A stretch of 22,552 nucleotides of DNA. It comes from an uncultured Clostridia bacterium. GTDB taxonomy: Bacteria; Bacillota; Clostridia; Peptostreptococcales; Anaerovoracaceae. Below, piece by piece: positions 15,566 to 22,552 of this stretch. Each line of letters begins with the position of its first letter. The stretch's first letter is position 1. The notes beneath the pieces are model-generated. The model did no database searches, was not told where the DNA came from, and worked only from the letters and a program-made list of their open reading frames with translations. The translations under genes were made by a program, and so were the position numbers. Where the stretch lies: contig CAKQNZ010000013.1 in the NCBI GenBank assembly GCA_934255435.1, positions 1-22,552 on the forward strand, read 5' to 3'.

Positions 15566-18391
15566 TTATACTTTATAGCGGGCTGCCATTTTCATAGTAA
15601 ATTTCTTTTCAGGATACATAGAGTATACAAGTTCTGTTTCTTTGTCGCCTATGACTTCCTTGACCCAGACATAGTAGTTGCTGCCTGCCTGTCTGATCTC
15701 GCCGATCTCAAGTTTTTTGAACTCCCCGCTGGTCTTTTTGTTTTTGAGCTTCGATGTCTGCTTGTAAAGCTTCATATTGCTGTCTATCATATCCAGCACC
15801 GACTCGTCTCCTGAATTCATCAGGTCATAGCGCCTTGATTCGAACTCGATGATTTCTCCTACGACCTCCTGGTCATAGTATACAGGATAGTTGTCTTTAT
15901 CTCTGCCCCACTCAACTACGGTCATAGGCTGGGAAAGCACCAGATCCGATACTTTCCCATCCCTTTCGTCATCGTAACTGAGATCCGCATTATATACTAT
16001 TTCCCCGATGTTGCTGTTTATATTCCTGTCTTTCTCACTGTTTATGAGATCTGTCTTGTCTTCTTTCGGTTTCGTTCTGGCCTGGGCCGCTGCAAAGCTT
16101 ACCTGCTGTTCATCTCCTGATATAAGTGATATCACTTTGTTTATCTGCTGATCCACGAACTCTGCAGCTTTGCTTTGTGAAGCGAATACCCTTATGCCTA
16201 TGCATACCAGTTCGAAGGCCAGTATGATTATCAGGAGCACCAGGACGATCTTCAGCACTATCCTGCCTTTGCCGCCTTTGCTGTCGCCCTCATAGTCGTC
16301 TGCCTCTGCTACTGCTCCCAGATCGCTGTCATCTGCAGGCTTCCCGGCTTTTTTAGCAGCTTTCCTGGCTTCTTTGGCCTGCTGCTTTTCAAGACGTCTC
16401 TGTTCCTTCTCTCTTTTTCTTATTTCCTTAGGAGTCAGCTCTTCGTCGTAAAAATCGTCATCATACTGATGCTGAGCCTGCTCTCTCTGCTGGTTTATGT
16501 ATGCTGCAGCTTCTTCATTGCCGTAGCTGTCGAAATCATTTGATGGAAGTGCGGACATTTTTTCTTCATGAGGCACCACTATAGTGTCTGCCGGTTTGTG
16601 TCCTGCTTCGGCCTCAGGGTGTATAGGCGGCATCTGTCTTGTTGCCGTCATAGGTACTTCCTGCTGTACAGGTTTGTTTTCCTGGACTGTTTCGAACTGG
16701 CTGAGCAGATCTTCGAGGTCCTCTTCCTGTCCGTTATGCGCTGCCGGAGCCGCATCCATGTCGTCTGCAGGCGTTCCGAAGAACTCGTCTCTTGCTGCTG
16801 CATCAACTACAGGCTTCATCGTTTCCTTTGAAAGCATCTGTGTAGGCTCTGCCACACCTGCCAGTACAGCCTCCTTGTCCACAACTCTTGTCATGCCCAT
16901 GTCACTGCCGCTTGAAAGCATCGTTTCTCTGCCTGTTACCGGTTTCTGAGGCTCAGGTTTTGCTGCCGACTCGTTTTCGAAGCCTGCAAAGAACTCGTCT
17001 CTGGCCTTTGCCATCTCGTTTATCTGATTCCTTGTAGCACGGTGAGCTTCTTCGACCTCGCTGCGAGGGTTTACGGAAGGCTTTCCTGCACCTGCCTTGA
17101 TGCCTGCAACTGCTGCACGTATCTTTTCTTCTTCTTCTTTCTGCATACGTGCGGTCTGCTCCAGAACACGTCTTACTTCTTCCTGTGCCACAGCCTGGTT
17201 CGCTTCTTCAGTGATGCGCTTCTGCTCCTCTTCGAGCTTCTGTCTTGCCTCTTTTTCTGCGAATTTTCTCTTCTGCTGCTCTGCCTTGAATCTGGCTTCG
17301 GCTTCAGCTGCAAGTCTTGCCTCCTGCTGAGCCTTTATCCTTGCTGCTTCACGCTGTGCTTTAAGGTCTGCTTCAGCTTTTATCCTGGCTTCTTCCTCAG
17401 CACGCAGCCTTGCTTCTTCGGCTGCCTTTATCCTGGCCTGCTCCTCTTCACGGAGCCTTGCTTCTTCTTCTGCTTTGAGTCTGGCTTCCTCGCGGGCTTT
17501 TATCCTGGCTCTCTCTGCTGCAAGAGCCTCTTCTTCTGCCTTTTTCCTGGCTATCTCAGCCAGCCTTGCAGCCTCTTCCTCTTCTTTTCTCTTCTGCTCA
17601 GCTTCCTGTCTTGCTTTTTCGATGGCAGCGAGACGTTCTTCTTCGGCGATGCGCTTTGCCTCACGCTGTGCCTCCTGCTCCTCTATCCTTCTGAGGACGT
17701 CGGATTCGAAAGCCTTCGGCTTATATGGCTTGTTTATCCCCTCCGCCTCGAGAAAATCATCCATTGTAGATGTCTCGTGCCTTGTCTGGAACCTCTCGTC
17801 AGCCCTTTCGTCAGCTGCGGAAAGTTCCTGCTGGAGTGCATTGCCCTGCTTCACCTTGCGGTATTCCCTGTCAAGGAGCTGCTGGAATTCTTCGTTTTTC
17901 CTGTTGAATGTATAGAACTTGTCGATCCTTTCAGAAGCGCTCATGCTGTCAGCAGGTTTCGAGGTTTCTCCGAAAATAGATTTCTCAAGATCCTGATCTC
18001 TCAGCACATCTTCCTTATGATCTTCGTTCAGACCTTTGAACATCAGATCATTGTCATCCTTCTGTCCGTAAAGGCTGTCTCTGCCATCCATTATATCTGA
18101 CGGCCTGGCGTGCCAGTTGAAATTCACATCTTCTGTTTTTTCTACCCTGTCTCTGCTTGGATAATCACCAACGTCCCATGGTACATCTTCGATTACCGTT
18201 TTTCTTGGTGCTTCGTATGGTACATCCGCTGCAGCCTGTTCGTGCAGAGAGCTCTCCTGAGTACCATTCATCTCTTCGAGATGTTCCGGCGTCCCGGCTG
18301 CAGTCTGCGGTTCTGATTCCACAAGGGTGCCGCACTGACTGCAGAATTTTGCTCCGTCTGCAATCTCACATCCGCAATTTTTACAATACAT
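15566..18391 (-). CDS. Zinc-ribbon, long-helix, single-TM protein with external C-terminal domain
   Basis: The product is 941 residues from the ATG with AAGGAGG upstream; an earlier ATG 27 bases before overlaps the previous stop (ATGA) but lacks this site. Domain order: N-terminal zinc ribbon with C3, C6, C17 and C20 (CKNC and CSQC); an acidic linker; a long charged helix at about 236-431, with near-exact 8-residue repeats at 295-371 (ARLKAEEE, ARLREEEQ, ARIKAAEE); a Pro/Glu-rich disordered stretch with two ARDEFF motifs (463-468, 533-538); a basic segment; one membrane span at about 709-736; and a C-terminal domain of about 200 residues outside the cell. The zinc-ribbon, TM and external-domain layout recalls TcaA-type proteins, and the last 110 residues could be an NTF2-like fold. 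Function unknown; it may link cytoplasmic partners to the UPF0182 protein. Confidence 0.85.
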   Translation of the reverse strand: MYCKNCGCEIADGAKFCSQCGTLVESEPQTAAGTPEHLEEMNGTQESSLHEQAAADVPYEAPRKTVIEDVPWDVGDYPSRDRVEKTEDVNFNWHARPSDIMDGRDSLYGQKDDNDLMFKGLNEDHKEDVLRDQDLEKSIFGETSKPADSMSASERIDKFYTFNRKNEEFQQLLDREYRKVKQGNALQQELSAADERADERFQTRHETSTMDDFLEAEGINKPYKPKAFESDVLRRIEEQEAQREAKRIAEEERLAAIEKARQEAEQKRKEEEEAARLAEIARKKAEEEALAAERARIKAREEARLKAEEEARLREEEQARIKAAEEARLRAEEEARIKAEADLKAQREAARIKAQQEARLAAEAEARFKAEQQKRKFAEKEARQKLEEEQKRITEEANQAVAQEEVRRVLEQTARMQKEEEEKIRAAVAGIKAGAGKPSVNPRSEVEEAHRATRNQINEMAKARDEFFAGFENESAAKPEPQKPVTGRETMLSSGSDMGMTRVVDKEAVLAGVAEPTQMLSKETMKPVVDAAARDEFFGTPADDMDAAPAAHNGQEEDLEDLLSQFETVQENKPVQQEVPMTATRQMPPIHPEAEAGHKPADTIVVPHEEKMSALPSNDFDSYGNEEAAAYINQQREQAQHQYDDDFYDEELTPKEIRKREKEQRRLEKQQAKEARKAAKKAGKPADDSDLGAVAEADDYEGDSKGGKGRIVLKIVLVLLIIILAFELVCIGIRVFASQSKAAEFVDQQINKVISLISGDEQQVSFAAAQARTKPKEDKTDLINSEKDRNINSNIGEIVYNADLSYDDERDGKVSDLVLSQPMTVVEWGRDKDNYPVYYDQEVVGEIIEFESRRYDLMNSGDESVLDMIDSNMKLYKQTSKLKNKKTSGEFKKLEIGEIRQAGSNYYVWVKEVIGDKETELVYSMYPEKKFTMKMAARYKV
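17279..17509 (-). repeat. 24-bp (8-codon) tandem repeats in the long-helix region
   Basis: Degenerate 24-bp units encode ARLxAEEE-type octapeptides about nine times in a row. The charge pattern alternates Arg/Lys with Glu at i+3/i+4, as in single stable helices. The period of eight is not the seven of a classical coiled coil. This is protein-level repetition, not a CRISPR or mobile repeat. Confidence 0.75.
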
Positions 18392-18414
18392 TAGATTCCT
18401 CCTTCTGGACGTTT

Positions 18415-19110
18415 TCATTCTCTTATCAAAGTTTCCAATTCCGATACCGTATAGGTCCTGCCGCTCCTTCCGGTGCTGTGCTGACCTGTGGCATCTCTCA
18501 TCATCTGCTGTTCCTGTAATCTGAACCAGTCATCGCCAGATACATACTGACTTCCTGTTTCTCTGAAATCCATATCCTGATCTATAAAATCAAGATTTAT
18601 CTCTCCACCTGTATCTGTGCTGCTGTCTGCATACGCAGCGCCGTACATACCGCTGCTGTACATATCAGCACCTTTATCTGCAAAAGATCCGCTGCTGTAT
18701 CCATCAGGGTGCCATGCCGCCGATGGACCTGCATTCCGGCTTTCATGATCCGGCACACTATACTGCCTGCTGTCTGTATATAGATCTGCCTGCTGTCTGC
18801 TCTCCGGTACATATGCATCCTGCACTGCCACTGTCTGCTGCGGCTGAGGAGGCGCCTGTGCCGGTGATGCGGGCTGCTGCCCTGTGTACTGCGTGCGGGC
18901 ATCCTGGATGCTACTTTGTTTCAGAAGCTCCTCTGCCACCAGCTCGTTGTTCTCTGTGAGCCCGTCTCTTATATTTATCAGCGTATCTTCGATAAATCTT
19001 ATGCTGTTGGTCCTCATCTGCGTTTCACGCTTCCAGAGTATGAATATCACCACAGATATCGCCGCAAAGAACATGAGTGCGGCAACAACTGCTATCTGAA
19101 TACCCGTCAT
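18415..19110 (-). CDS. Small membrane-anchored protein, disordered and Gln/Ser/Tyr-rich
   Basis: The product is 231 residues from the ATG preceded by AGGAGA; an ATG 21 bases earlier has no ribosome site. An N-terminal membrane span (2-24, IQIAVVAALMFFAAISVVIF) is followed by basic residues and a short helix (about 30-65, RFIEDTLINIRDGLTENNEL). A long low-complexity region rich in Pro, Gln, Ser, Tyr and Ala follows, then a short conserved-looking end with SELETLIRE. No family recognised. The basic residues after the span suggest the bulk is cytoplasmic. It is the first gene of the three-gene operon; its stop is 23 bp before the zinc-ribbon start. It could be a partner or regulator of the next two proteins, but this rests on position only. 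Confidence 0.7.
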   Translation of the reverse strand: MTGIQIAVVAALMFFAAISVVIFILWKRETQMRTNSIRFIEDTLINIRDGLTENNELVAEELLKQSSIQDARTQYTGQQPASPAQAPPQPQQTVAVQDAYVPESRQQADLYTDSRQYSVPDHESRNAGPSAAWHPDGYSSGSFADKGADMYSSGMYGAAYADSSTDTGGEINLDFIDQDMDFRETGSQYVSGDDWFRLQEQQMMRDATGQHSTGRSGRTYTVSELETLIRE

Positions 19111-19187
19111 GATTTTTCTCCTGTTTTCCATAGTGACAAAGTGTTTCTGCCGTCAAAACAAAAACACAAATGCTTATAGACCTTGAT

Positions 19188-19216
19188 ATTATACTATACA
19201 TCCGCTCTAATTTCAA
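19188..19216 (-). promoter_or_regulatory. Promoter of the UPF0182 operon
   Basis: Minus-strand -35 TTGAAA (19211-19216), exactly 17 bp, and -10 TATAAT (19188-19193): a near-consensus vegetative promoter. It lies about 80 bp upstream of the first gene of the operon. Confidence 0.75.
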
Positions 19217-19451
19217 ATAATATAGACAAATTAACACAACTATCCTCCCATTTTATGTCATTACCGGCGTTCTGACGCCTTTATACGACAGAAAACTGAA
19301 TATATGGGGAATATCAGTCCAATATACTCCGCAAAGGTCCTATATATGGAATTTTTTGCGACGGTAAAACAGTAAATAATATAACAGTATCATCTTTTTT
19401 GCAAAATACAGCAAAATAATACAAAAAAACAAGCCATTCAATAACCATTTT
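19217..19451. other. AT-rich spacer, no gene supported
   Basis: Very AT-rich sequence upstream of the UPF0182 operon promoter. A minus-strand frame at 19314-19643 runs through it but has no ribosome site, odd composition and crosses two strong hairpin regions, so I do not accept it. Confidence 0.5.
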
Positions 19452-19489
19452 TGTTGTTTGTACAACATCATCGATGTCGATATTGTTGT
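19452..19489. promoter_or_regulatory. Palindrome cluster TGTTGT-N4-ACAACA plus half site
   Basis: TGTTGT (19452-19457), four bases, ACAACA (19462-19467), then a further TTGTTGT (19483-19489) with CATCGATG between. TATAAT (plus strand) follows at 19492-19497. The arrangement of paired and half sites resembles a binding site for a dimeric regulator; the regulator is unknown. Confidence 0.4.
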
Positions 19490-19504
19490 AATATAATATC
19501 AGGC

Positions 19505-19650
19505 CGGGGGACCACAATAGTACAAATGGAAAGGCATCTTTTTTTCCACCTCCCCTGCCACTAGGGCAGCACATTTGTAATGTATTGCTATAACTTCTGA
19601 CTAAGGCATGTTTTGTAACTTCCGACCTCACAAAACATGCCATTCTTTTT
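19505..19650 (+). ncRNA. Candidate structured RNA ending in a terminator hairpin
   Basis: On the plus strand TACAAATG (19521-19528) pairs with CATTTGTA (19572-19579). Inside are CTGCC/GGCAG (19555-19559/19565-19569) and a weaker GAAA/TTTC stem, which gives a possible three-way junction. It is followed by a 12-bp perfect terminator-like stem. A TATAAT sits just upstream at 19492-19497, without a convincing -35. No plus-strand gene needs this terminator, which argues for a small RNA. It matches no RNA family that I can name. Confidence 0.3.
19605..19650 (+). terminator. Strong plus-strand terminator with no upstream gene
   Basis: GGCATGTTTTGT (19605-19616) pairs perfectly with ACAAAACATGCC (19630-19641), followed by ATTCTTTTT. 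The minus-strand side has no T tract, so it works on the plus strand. Confidence 0.6.
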
Positions 19651-19657
19651 AATCAAG

Positions 19658-19698
19658 TAAAAAAAGCGGCTCCGGACTGTTTCGCCCGGGGTCGCTTT
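19658..19698 (-). terminator. Terminator of mmsA
   Basis: On the minus strand AAGCGAC followed by CCCGG pairs with CCGG and CCGCTT, and ends in seven T. It starts a few bases after the stop codon of the dehydrogenase. Confidence 0.75.
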
Positions 19699-19709
19699 CA
19701 ACTTCATTC

Positions 19710-21227
19710 TCATGCTTCTGTACTGCCTTCCCAGGTGCCGACTTTTTTCTTTCCTGAACTTTCATCGAACCAGTGAGTAGTAACTGTCTTTGCTCTTGTG
19801 AAGAAACGATATCCGTCTCTGCCAAGCACATGGAGATCGCCGAAGAAGGAATCTTTGTTTCCGGAGAACGGGAAGTATGCTGTCGGTACAGGTATGCCTA
19901 CGTTGATACCCACCATTCCGCCGTCTGTCTCCATGGCGAACCTGCGGCTGTAATATCCGCTCTGGGTAAAGATGCACGAACCGTTGGCAAAAGGATTTCC
20001 GTTCATTACTGCGATGCCTTCATCGAAATCCTTTACACGCTTGACGCAGAGTACTGGTCCGAATATCTCACAGTTACCTACAGTCATATCTTTGCTGACA
20101 TGATCCAGTATCGTCGGGCCTATGAAAAATCCGTTTTCATATCCCGGAACAGTTATGTCACGTCCGTCCAGCAGCAGGCTGGCGCCTTCATCCAGGCCTT
20201 TCTGTATCCATGACAGGATTTTTTCCCTGTGAGATGCACTGACAACAGGTCCCAGATCAGTCTCCTCATCGTATGCACAGCCGACTTTAAGGGCTGCCGC
20301 CTTTTCTTTCAACAGTGCAGTGAATTCATCTGCGATGCTCTCCTGGACGCATACCACCGGCAGCGCCATACACCTCATTCCGGCACATCCGTATGCAGCA
20401 TTGATGACAGTGTTTGCTGTTGCCTCCAGGTCACAGTCCTCCAGCACCAGTGCATGGTTCTTTGCTTCAGTCTGTGCCTGTACACGCTTGCCGTGAGCTG
20501 CAGCTTTGGAATATACATCTCTGCCTACGCCTGTAGTCCCTACGAAGGTGACAGCCTTCACCCTCGGATCTGTAAGCAGTATATCAGCTTCGACACGGCT
20601 GCATGTCACAAGATTCACAATGCCTTTCGGGAATCCTGCCTCCTCGTAGAACAGCTCCATTATACGCATCGCTGTCAGCGGAGTCTGGGAGCTTGCCTTG
20701 AGCACTACTGTATTGCCGCAGGCTATGGAGATCGGGACCATCCAGCCCCATGGTATCATGGCTGGAAAGTTCATCGGTACGATACCGGCGGTCACTCCCA
20801 GCGGGAACCTGTAGCTTGAAGTATCATATCCGCCTGTAACCTGCATCGCAGCATCGCCCTGTATCATTGCAGGCATGGCACAGGCTTCTTCCGTCGGTTC
20901 GATGGCTTTCTGCACATCGCCCCTTGCCTCGTTTATATTCTTGCCAAGCTCCCTGGCGCAAAGCCTTGACAGCTCTTCTTTGTGAGCGCAGAGGACGTCC
21001 CTCCATCTGAAAAGGTATTGCTGACGTTTCGCTGCAGACAGTCCTGACCATCCCGGAAACGCCGCCTGAGCCGAAGCGATGGCTTCCTCCACTTCTCCGG
21101 ATGTACAGCACGGTACCCTGGCGATGATTTCTCCTGTGCTGGAGTCTGTCACGTCCATGTATTTTTCACTTGCCGATTCTTTCCATTCACCGTTCACACA
21201 GTATCCCGTTTTCCTGATTTCTTTCAT
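19710..21227 (-). CDS. mmsA: Methylmalonate/malonate semialdehyde dehydrogenase (CoA-acylating)
   Basis: The product is 505 residues from the ATG with AAAGGAGG six bases upstream; an in-frame ATG 17 codons earlier lacks a site. It is an aldehyde dehydrogenase superfamily member of the MmsA/IolA branch, which oxidises methylmalonate semialdehyde to propionyl-CoA, or malonate semialdehyde to acetyl-CoA, with NAD and release of CO2. Evidence: N153 in PMNFPAMIP; TEAKNH where other aldehyde dehydrogenases have the catalytic ELGGK; and catalytic C286 with the branch-specific Arg at 285 in GCAGMRCMALP. Length is typical. No other inositol or valine degradation genes are in view. It is divergent from a DeoR-type regulator, as expected for a substrate-induced catabolic gene. 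Confidence 0.9.
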   Translation of the reverse strand: MKEIRKTGYCVNGEWKESASEKYMDVTDSSTGEIIARVPCCTSGEVEEAIASAQAAFPGWSGLSAAKRQQYLFRWRDVLCAHKEELSRLCARELGKNINEARGDVQKAIEPTEEACAMPAMIQGDAAMQVTGGYDTSSYRFPLGVTAGIVPMNFPAMIPWGWMVPISIACGNTVVLKASSQTPLTAMRIMELFYEEAGFPKGIVNLVTCSRVEADILLTDPRVKAVTFVGTTGVGRDVYSKAAAHGKRVQAQTEAKNHALVLEDCDLEATANTVINAAYGCAGMRCMALPVVCVQESIADEFTALLKEKAAALKVGCAYDEETDLGPVVSASHREKILSWIQKGLDEGASLLLDGRDITVPGYENGFFIGPTILDHVSKDMTVGNCEIFGPVLCVKRVKDFDEGIAVMNGNPFANGSCIFTQSGYYSRRFAMETDGGMVGINVGIPVPTAYFPFSGNKDSFFGDLHVLGRDGYRFFTRAKTVTTHWFDESSGKKKVGTWEGSTEA

Positions 21228-21268
21228 GACTGGCCTCCTTTGGTCATCACATCTTGATTTATGTGCAT

Positions 21269-21297
21269 ATCGTATCACCGCACATATCTGCAGTCAA
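21269..21297 (-). promoter_or_regulatory. Promoter of mmsA
   Basis: Minus-strand -35 TTGACT (21292-21297), 17-bp spacer, -10 TACGAT (21269-21274). The spacer and the edge of the -10 contain the TATCACCGCA element, and ATGTGC/GCACAT (21261-21266/21280-21285) forms an inverted repeat across the -10. Confidence 0.6.
21273..21282. promoter_or_regulatory. Putative DeoR-family operator, copy 1
   Basis: TATCACCGCA lies within the mmsA promoter, between and partly over its -10 region. An exact reverse-complement copy occurs at 21379-21388. Binding here would block RNA polymerase. Confidence 0.45.
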
Positions 21298-21378
21298 TAA
21301 CATTCCGGTGGTTTTCTGAGTATTTTGTGGTCATTTTTATAATCTTTGCACCAAAATATACTCATATTCAAGATAATA

Positions 21379-21388
21379 TGCGGTGATA
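21379..21388. promoter_or_regulatory. Putative DeoR-family operator, copy 2
   Basis: TGCGGTGATA, the exact reverse complement of copy 1, starts 106 bp away and ends 13 bp before the -35 box of the regulator gene. Two copies in opposite orientation in one spacer suggest cooperative binding or looping. Confidence 0.45.
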
Positions 21389-21401
21389 TCATGATATATT
21401 A

Positions 21402-21430
21402 TTGATTTTTCATGACAGTTACACTACAAT
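21402..21430 (+). promoter_or_regulatory. Promoter of the DeoR-family regulator gene
   Basis: -35 TTGATT (21402-21407), 17-bp spacer, -10 TACAAT (21425-21430), about 110 bp before the start codon. Confidence 0.55.
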
Positions 21431-21540
21431 ATTCTCAGAATCAAAATGGCTTCGCCACGTATTATCATATGAAACTTTTGTTGATATTTCCTATGTTATA
21501 AAAAAGCTGCTGCAGCATATCAGAAAGATCGGAGGTCATC

Positions 21541-22302
21541 ATGAAGGCAGCACGGATAGATGAAATCGAAAGATACATCACGGCAAACCGCTCGGTTTCC
21601 CTGGAGGAACTTTGCGGGAAATTCGGCATATCCAAAAGTACCGTACGCAGGGATATCGACACCCTGGCATCAGCCGGAAAGATCCGCAAGGTATATGGAG
21701 GCGTTTGTGCGCCTGATCCCGGTACTGCACATATGCCGCTTCTGCCTTTTGAAGAACGCAGCATCCGGAACCACGAAGAAAAGCTTGCTATCTGCCGGAA
21801 AGCGGCGTCCATGGTCGATCCCGGCGATGTCATTTTCATAGATACCGGAACCACCTGCATACACATGATAGAATATCTTGCAGATATCCCCTGCACTGTG
21901 ATAACTAACAGTCTGAACGTGGCGCTGAAGGCGCTGCCTCATGGAAACATCACGCTCATCACTGCACCCGGACGCCTCAACAGGAAAACATGGTCCTTTG
22001 CAGGCCATGACGCCGGCGAATACCTGAGCACCCTGAATATACAGAAAGCATTCATGGCAGCAACAGGCCTCACTGTAAAAAGCGGTCTTACGAATGCTTC
22101 AGAAGATGAATACACTGTGAAAAAAAACGTCTGCCGCAGCAGCAGTCATATCTACCTTCTGGCTGACCACGAAAAATTCGGCAAAGCAGCACTTTATACA
22201 TACTGTCAGCTGAAAGATATCACCGGGATAGTTACGGACTGCCCTCCTCCTGATGAATTCGAAGTATACTGCCGTACAGAGGGGATAGAGCTCATATACT
22301 GA
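21541..22302 (+). CDS. DeoR/GlpR-family transcriptional regulator
   Basis: The product is 253 residues. The N-terminal helix-turn-helix has the family pattern, with recognition helix KSTVRRDIDTL at about 32-42 and the wing GKIRKVYGGV. The C-terminal DeoRC sensor domain (about 75-230) has the phosphosugar-type loop DTGTTCIHMI near 101-110, TNSLNVALKAL, and GLTNASEDEY. Family members are repressors released by phosphorylated sugars or related intermediates. GGAGG lies five bases before the ATG. The divergent mmsA gene and the paired TATCACCGCA elements make mmsA its likely target, perhaps with autoregulation. By analogy with IolR, the effector could be an intermediate of inositol or malonate semialdehyde metabolism, but this is inference. 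Confidence 0.9.
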   Translation: MKAARIDEIERYITANRSVSLEELCGKFGISKSTVRRDIDTLASAGKIRKVYGGVCAPDPGTAHMPLLPFEERSIRNHEEKLAICRKAASMVDPGDVIFIDTGTTCIHMIEYLADIPCTVITNSLNVALKALPHGNITLITAPGRLNRKTWSFAGHDAGEYLSTLNIQKAFMAATGLTVKSGLTNASEDEYTVKKNVCRSSSHIYLLADHEKFGKAALYTYCQLKDITGIVTDCPPPDEFEVYCRTEGIELIY

Positions 22303-22327
22303 CAAACTGCCGGGAAAGGAGAGCCCG

Positions 22328-22552
22328 ATGATCGATATAGATACATTTGAAAAGATACTGGATGATGTGGCAGGCGAGCTTCCGAAAGAGTTTTACAGAG
22401 AGCTCAACGGCGGTATACTCCTGCTGCCCCAGGCAAAGATAAGTCCCTATGCAGTGGCAGACGACCTTTATATCATGGGCGAGTACGTTGTCAGCAGCTC
22501 CATGGGACGCATGATAAGGATATATTACGGTTCTTTCGAAAAGAACTGCTCG
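22328..22552 (+). CDS. Minimal zincin-type metallopeptidase, N-terminal part (runs off window edge)
   Basis: The 75 visible residues resemble the start of the Zincin_1 (minimal metallopeptidase-like) family in Clostridia: an N-terminal FEKILDDVAGELPKEFY helix, then LNGGILLLP, DLYIMGEYV and IRIYYGSF strands. The HExxH zinc motif, which should come later, lies outside the window, so the call is by N-terminal resemblance. An AAAGGAG site lies before the ATG, and the gene starts 25 bp after the regulator stop, so the two may be cotranscribed. Substrate unknown. Confidence 0.7.
   Translation, partial: MIDIDTFEKILDDVAGELPKEFYRELNGGILLLPQAKISPYAVADDLYIMGEYVVSSSMGRMIRIYYGSFEKNCS

Noticed and set aside
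17279..17509. Regular repeats suggestive of a CRISPR array
   Set aside because: The 24-bp units are contiguous, degenerate and in frame inside a gene, with no spacers.
17042..18100. Long plus-strand reading frame opposite the long-helix region
   Set aside because: It is a low-complexity Cys/Leu/Phe-rich shadow of the biased codons of the zinc-ribbon gene and lacks a ribosome site.
19314..19643. Minus-strand 109-residue reading frame
   Set aside because: No ribosome site, composition unlike the neighbours, and it crosses the palindrome cluster and terminator hairpin.

Overview
The window looks like a chromosomal segment of an anaerobic Clostridia bacterium (Bacillota). Ribosome binding sites are strong AAGGAGG types, there is an NlpC/P60 hydrolase, a sortase, an ethanolamine permease, an iron-type alcohol dehydrogenase and a UPF0182 protein, and I see no phage, IS or plasmid genes. 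Placement near the Anaerovoracaceae/Family XIII group is only a guess. Most genes lie on the minus strand.

Left part (1-3960, minus strand): a cell-surface module made of a secreted three-repeat Ig-like protein, a small exported protein with a C-terminal sorting-like signal, and a sortase cut by the window edge. Upstream is an orphan ethanolamine permease gene (eutH) with its own promoter and an odd leader hairpin between the Shine-Dalgarno sequence and the AUG. On the plus strand (4359-5276) sits a stand-alone cysteine-rich CCG-domain iron-sulfur protein with a histidine-rich tail, closed by a terminator. A gene-poor stretch with a symmetric long hairpin follows.

Centre (5778-12584, minus strand): an iron-dependent alcohol dehydrogenase, an exported G5-NlpC/P60 peptidoglycan hydrolase, and an apparent glnA-serS-hisC operon. 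The glutamine synthetase is a long (638-residue) form with an extra C-terminal helical domain.

Right-centre (12696-19216, minus strand): a three-gene envelope operon with a good promoter and a terminator. In transcription order it encodes a small membrane-anchored disordered protein, a zinc-ribbon/long-helix/single-TM protein with an external C-terminal domain, and a UPF0182 polytopic membrane protein. No function is known to me for this combination. It is the best candidate for an undescribed system in the window, with the zinc-ribbon protein as a plausible bridge between cytoplasm and cell surface.

Between this operon and the next gene lies about 440 bp without a convincing gene. It holds a palindrome cluster, a candidate structured RNA and two terminators.

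Right end (19658-22552): methylmalonate/malonate semialdehyde dehydrogenase (mmsA-like, minus) is divergent from a DeoR-family regulator (plus). The spacer carries two inverted copies of a 10-bp element, one overlapping the mmsA promoter, so local control is likely. A minimal zincin-type metallopeptidase begins just after the regulator and runs off the window.
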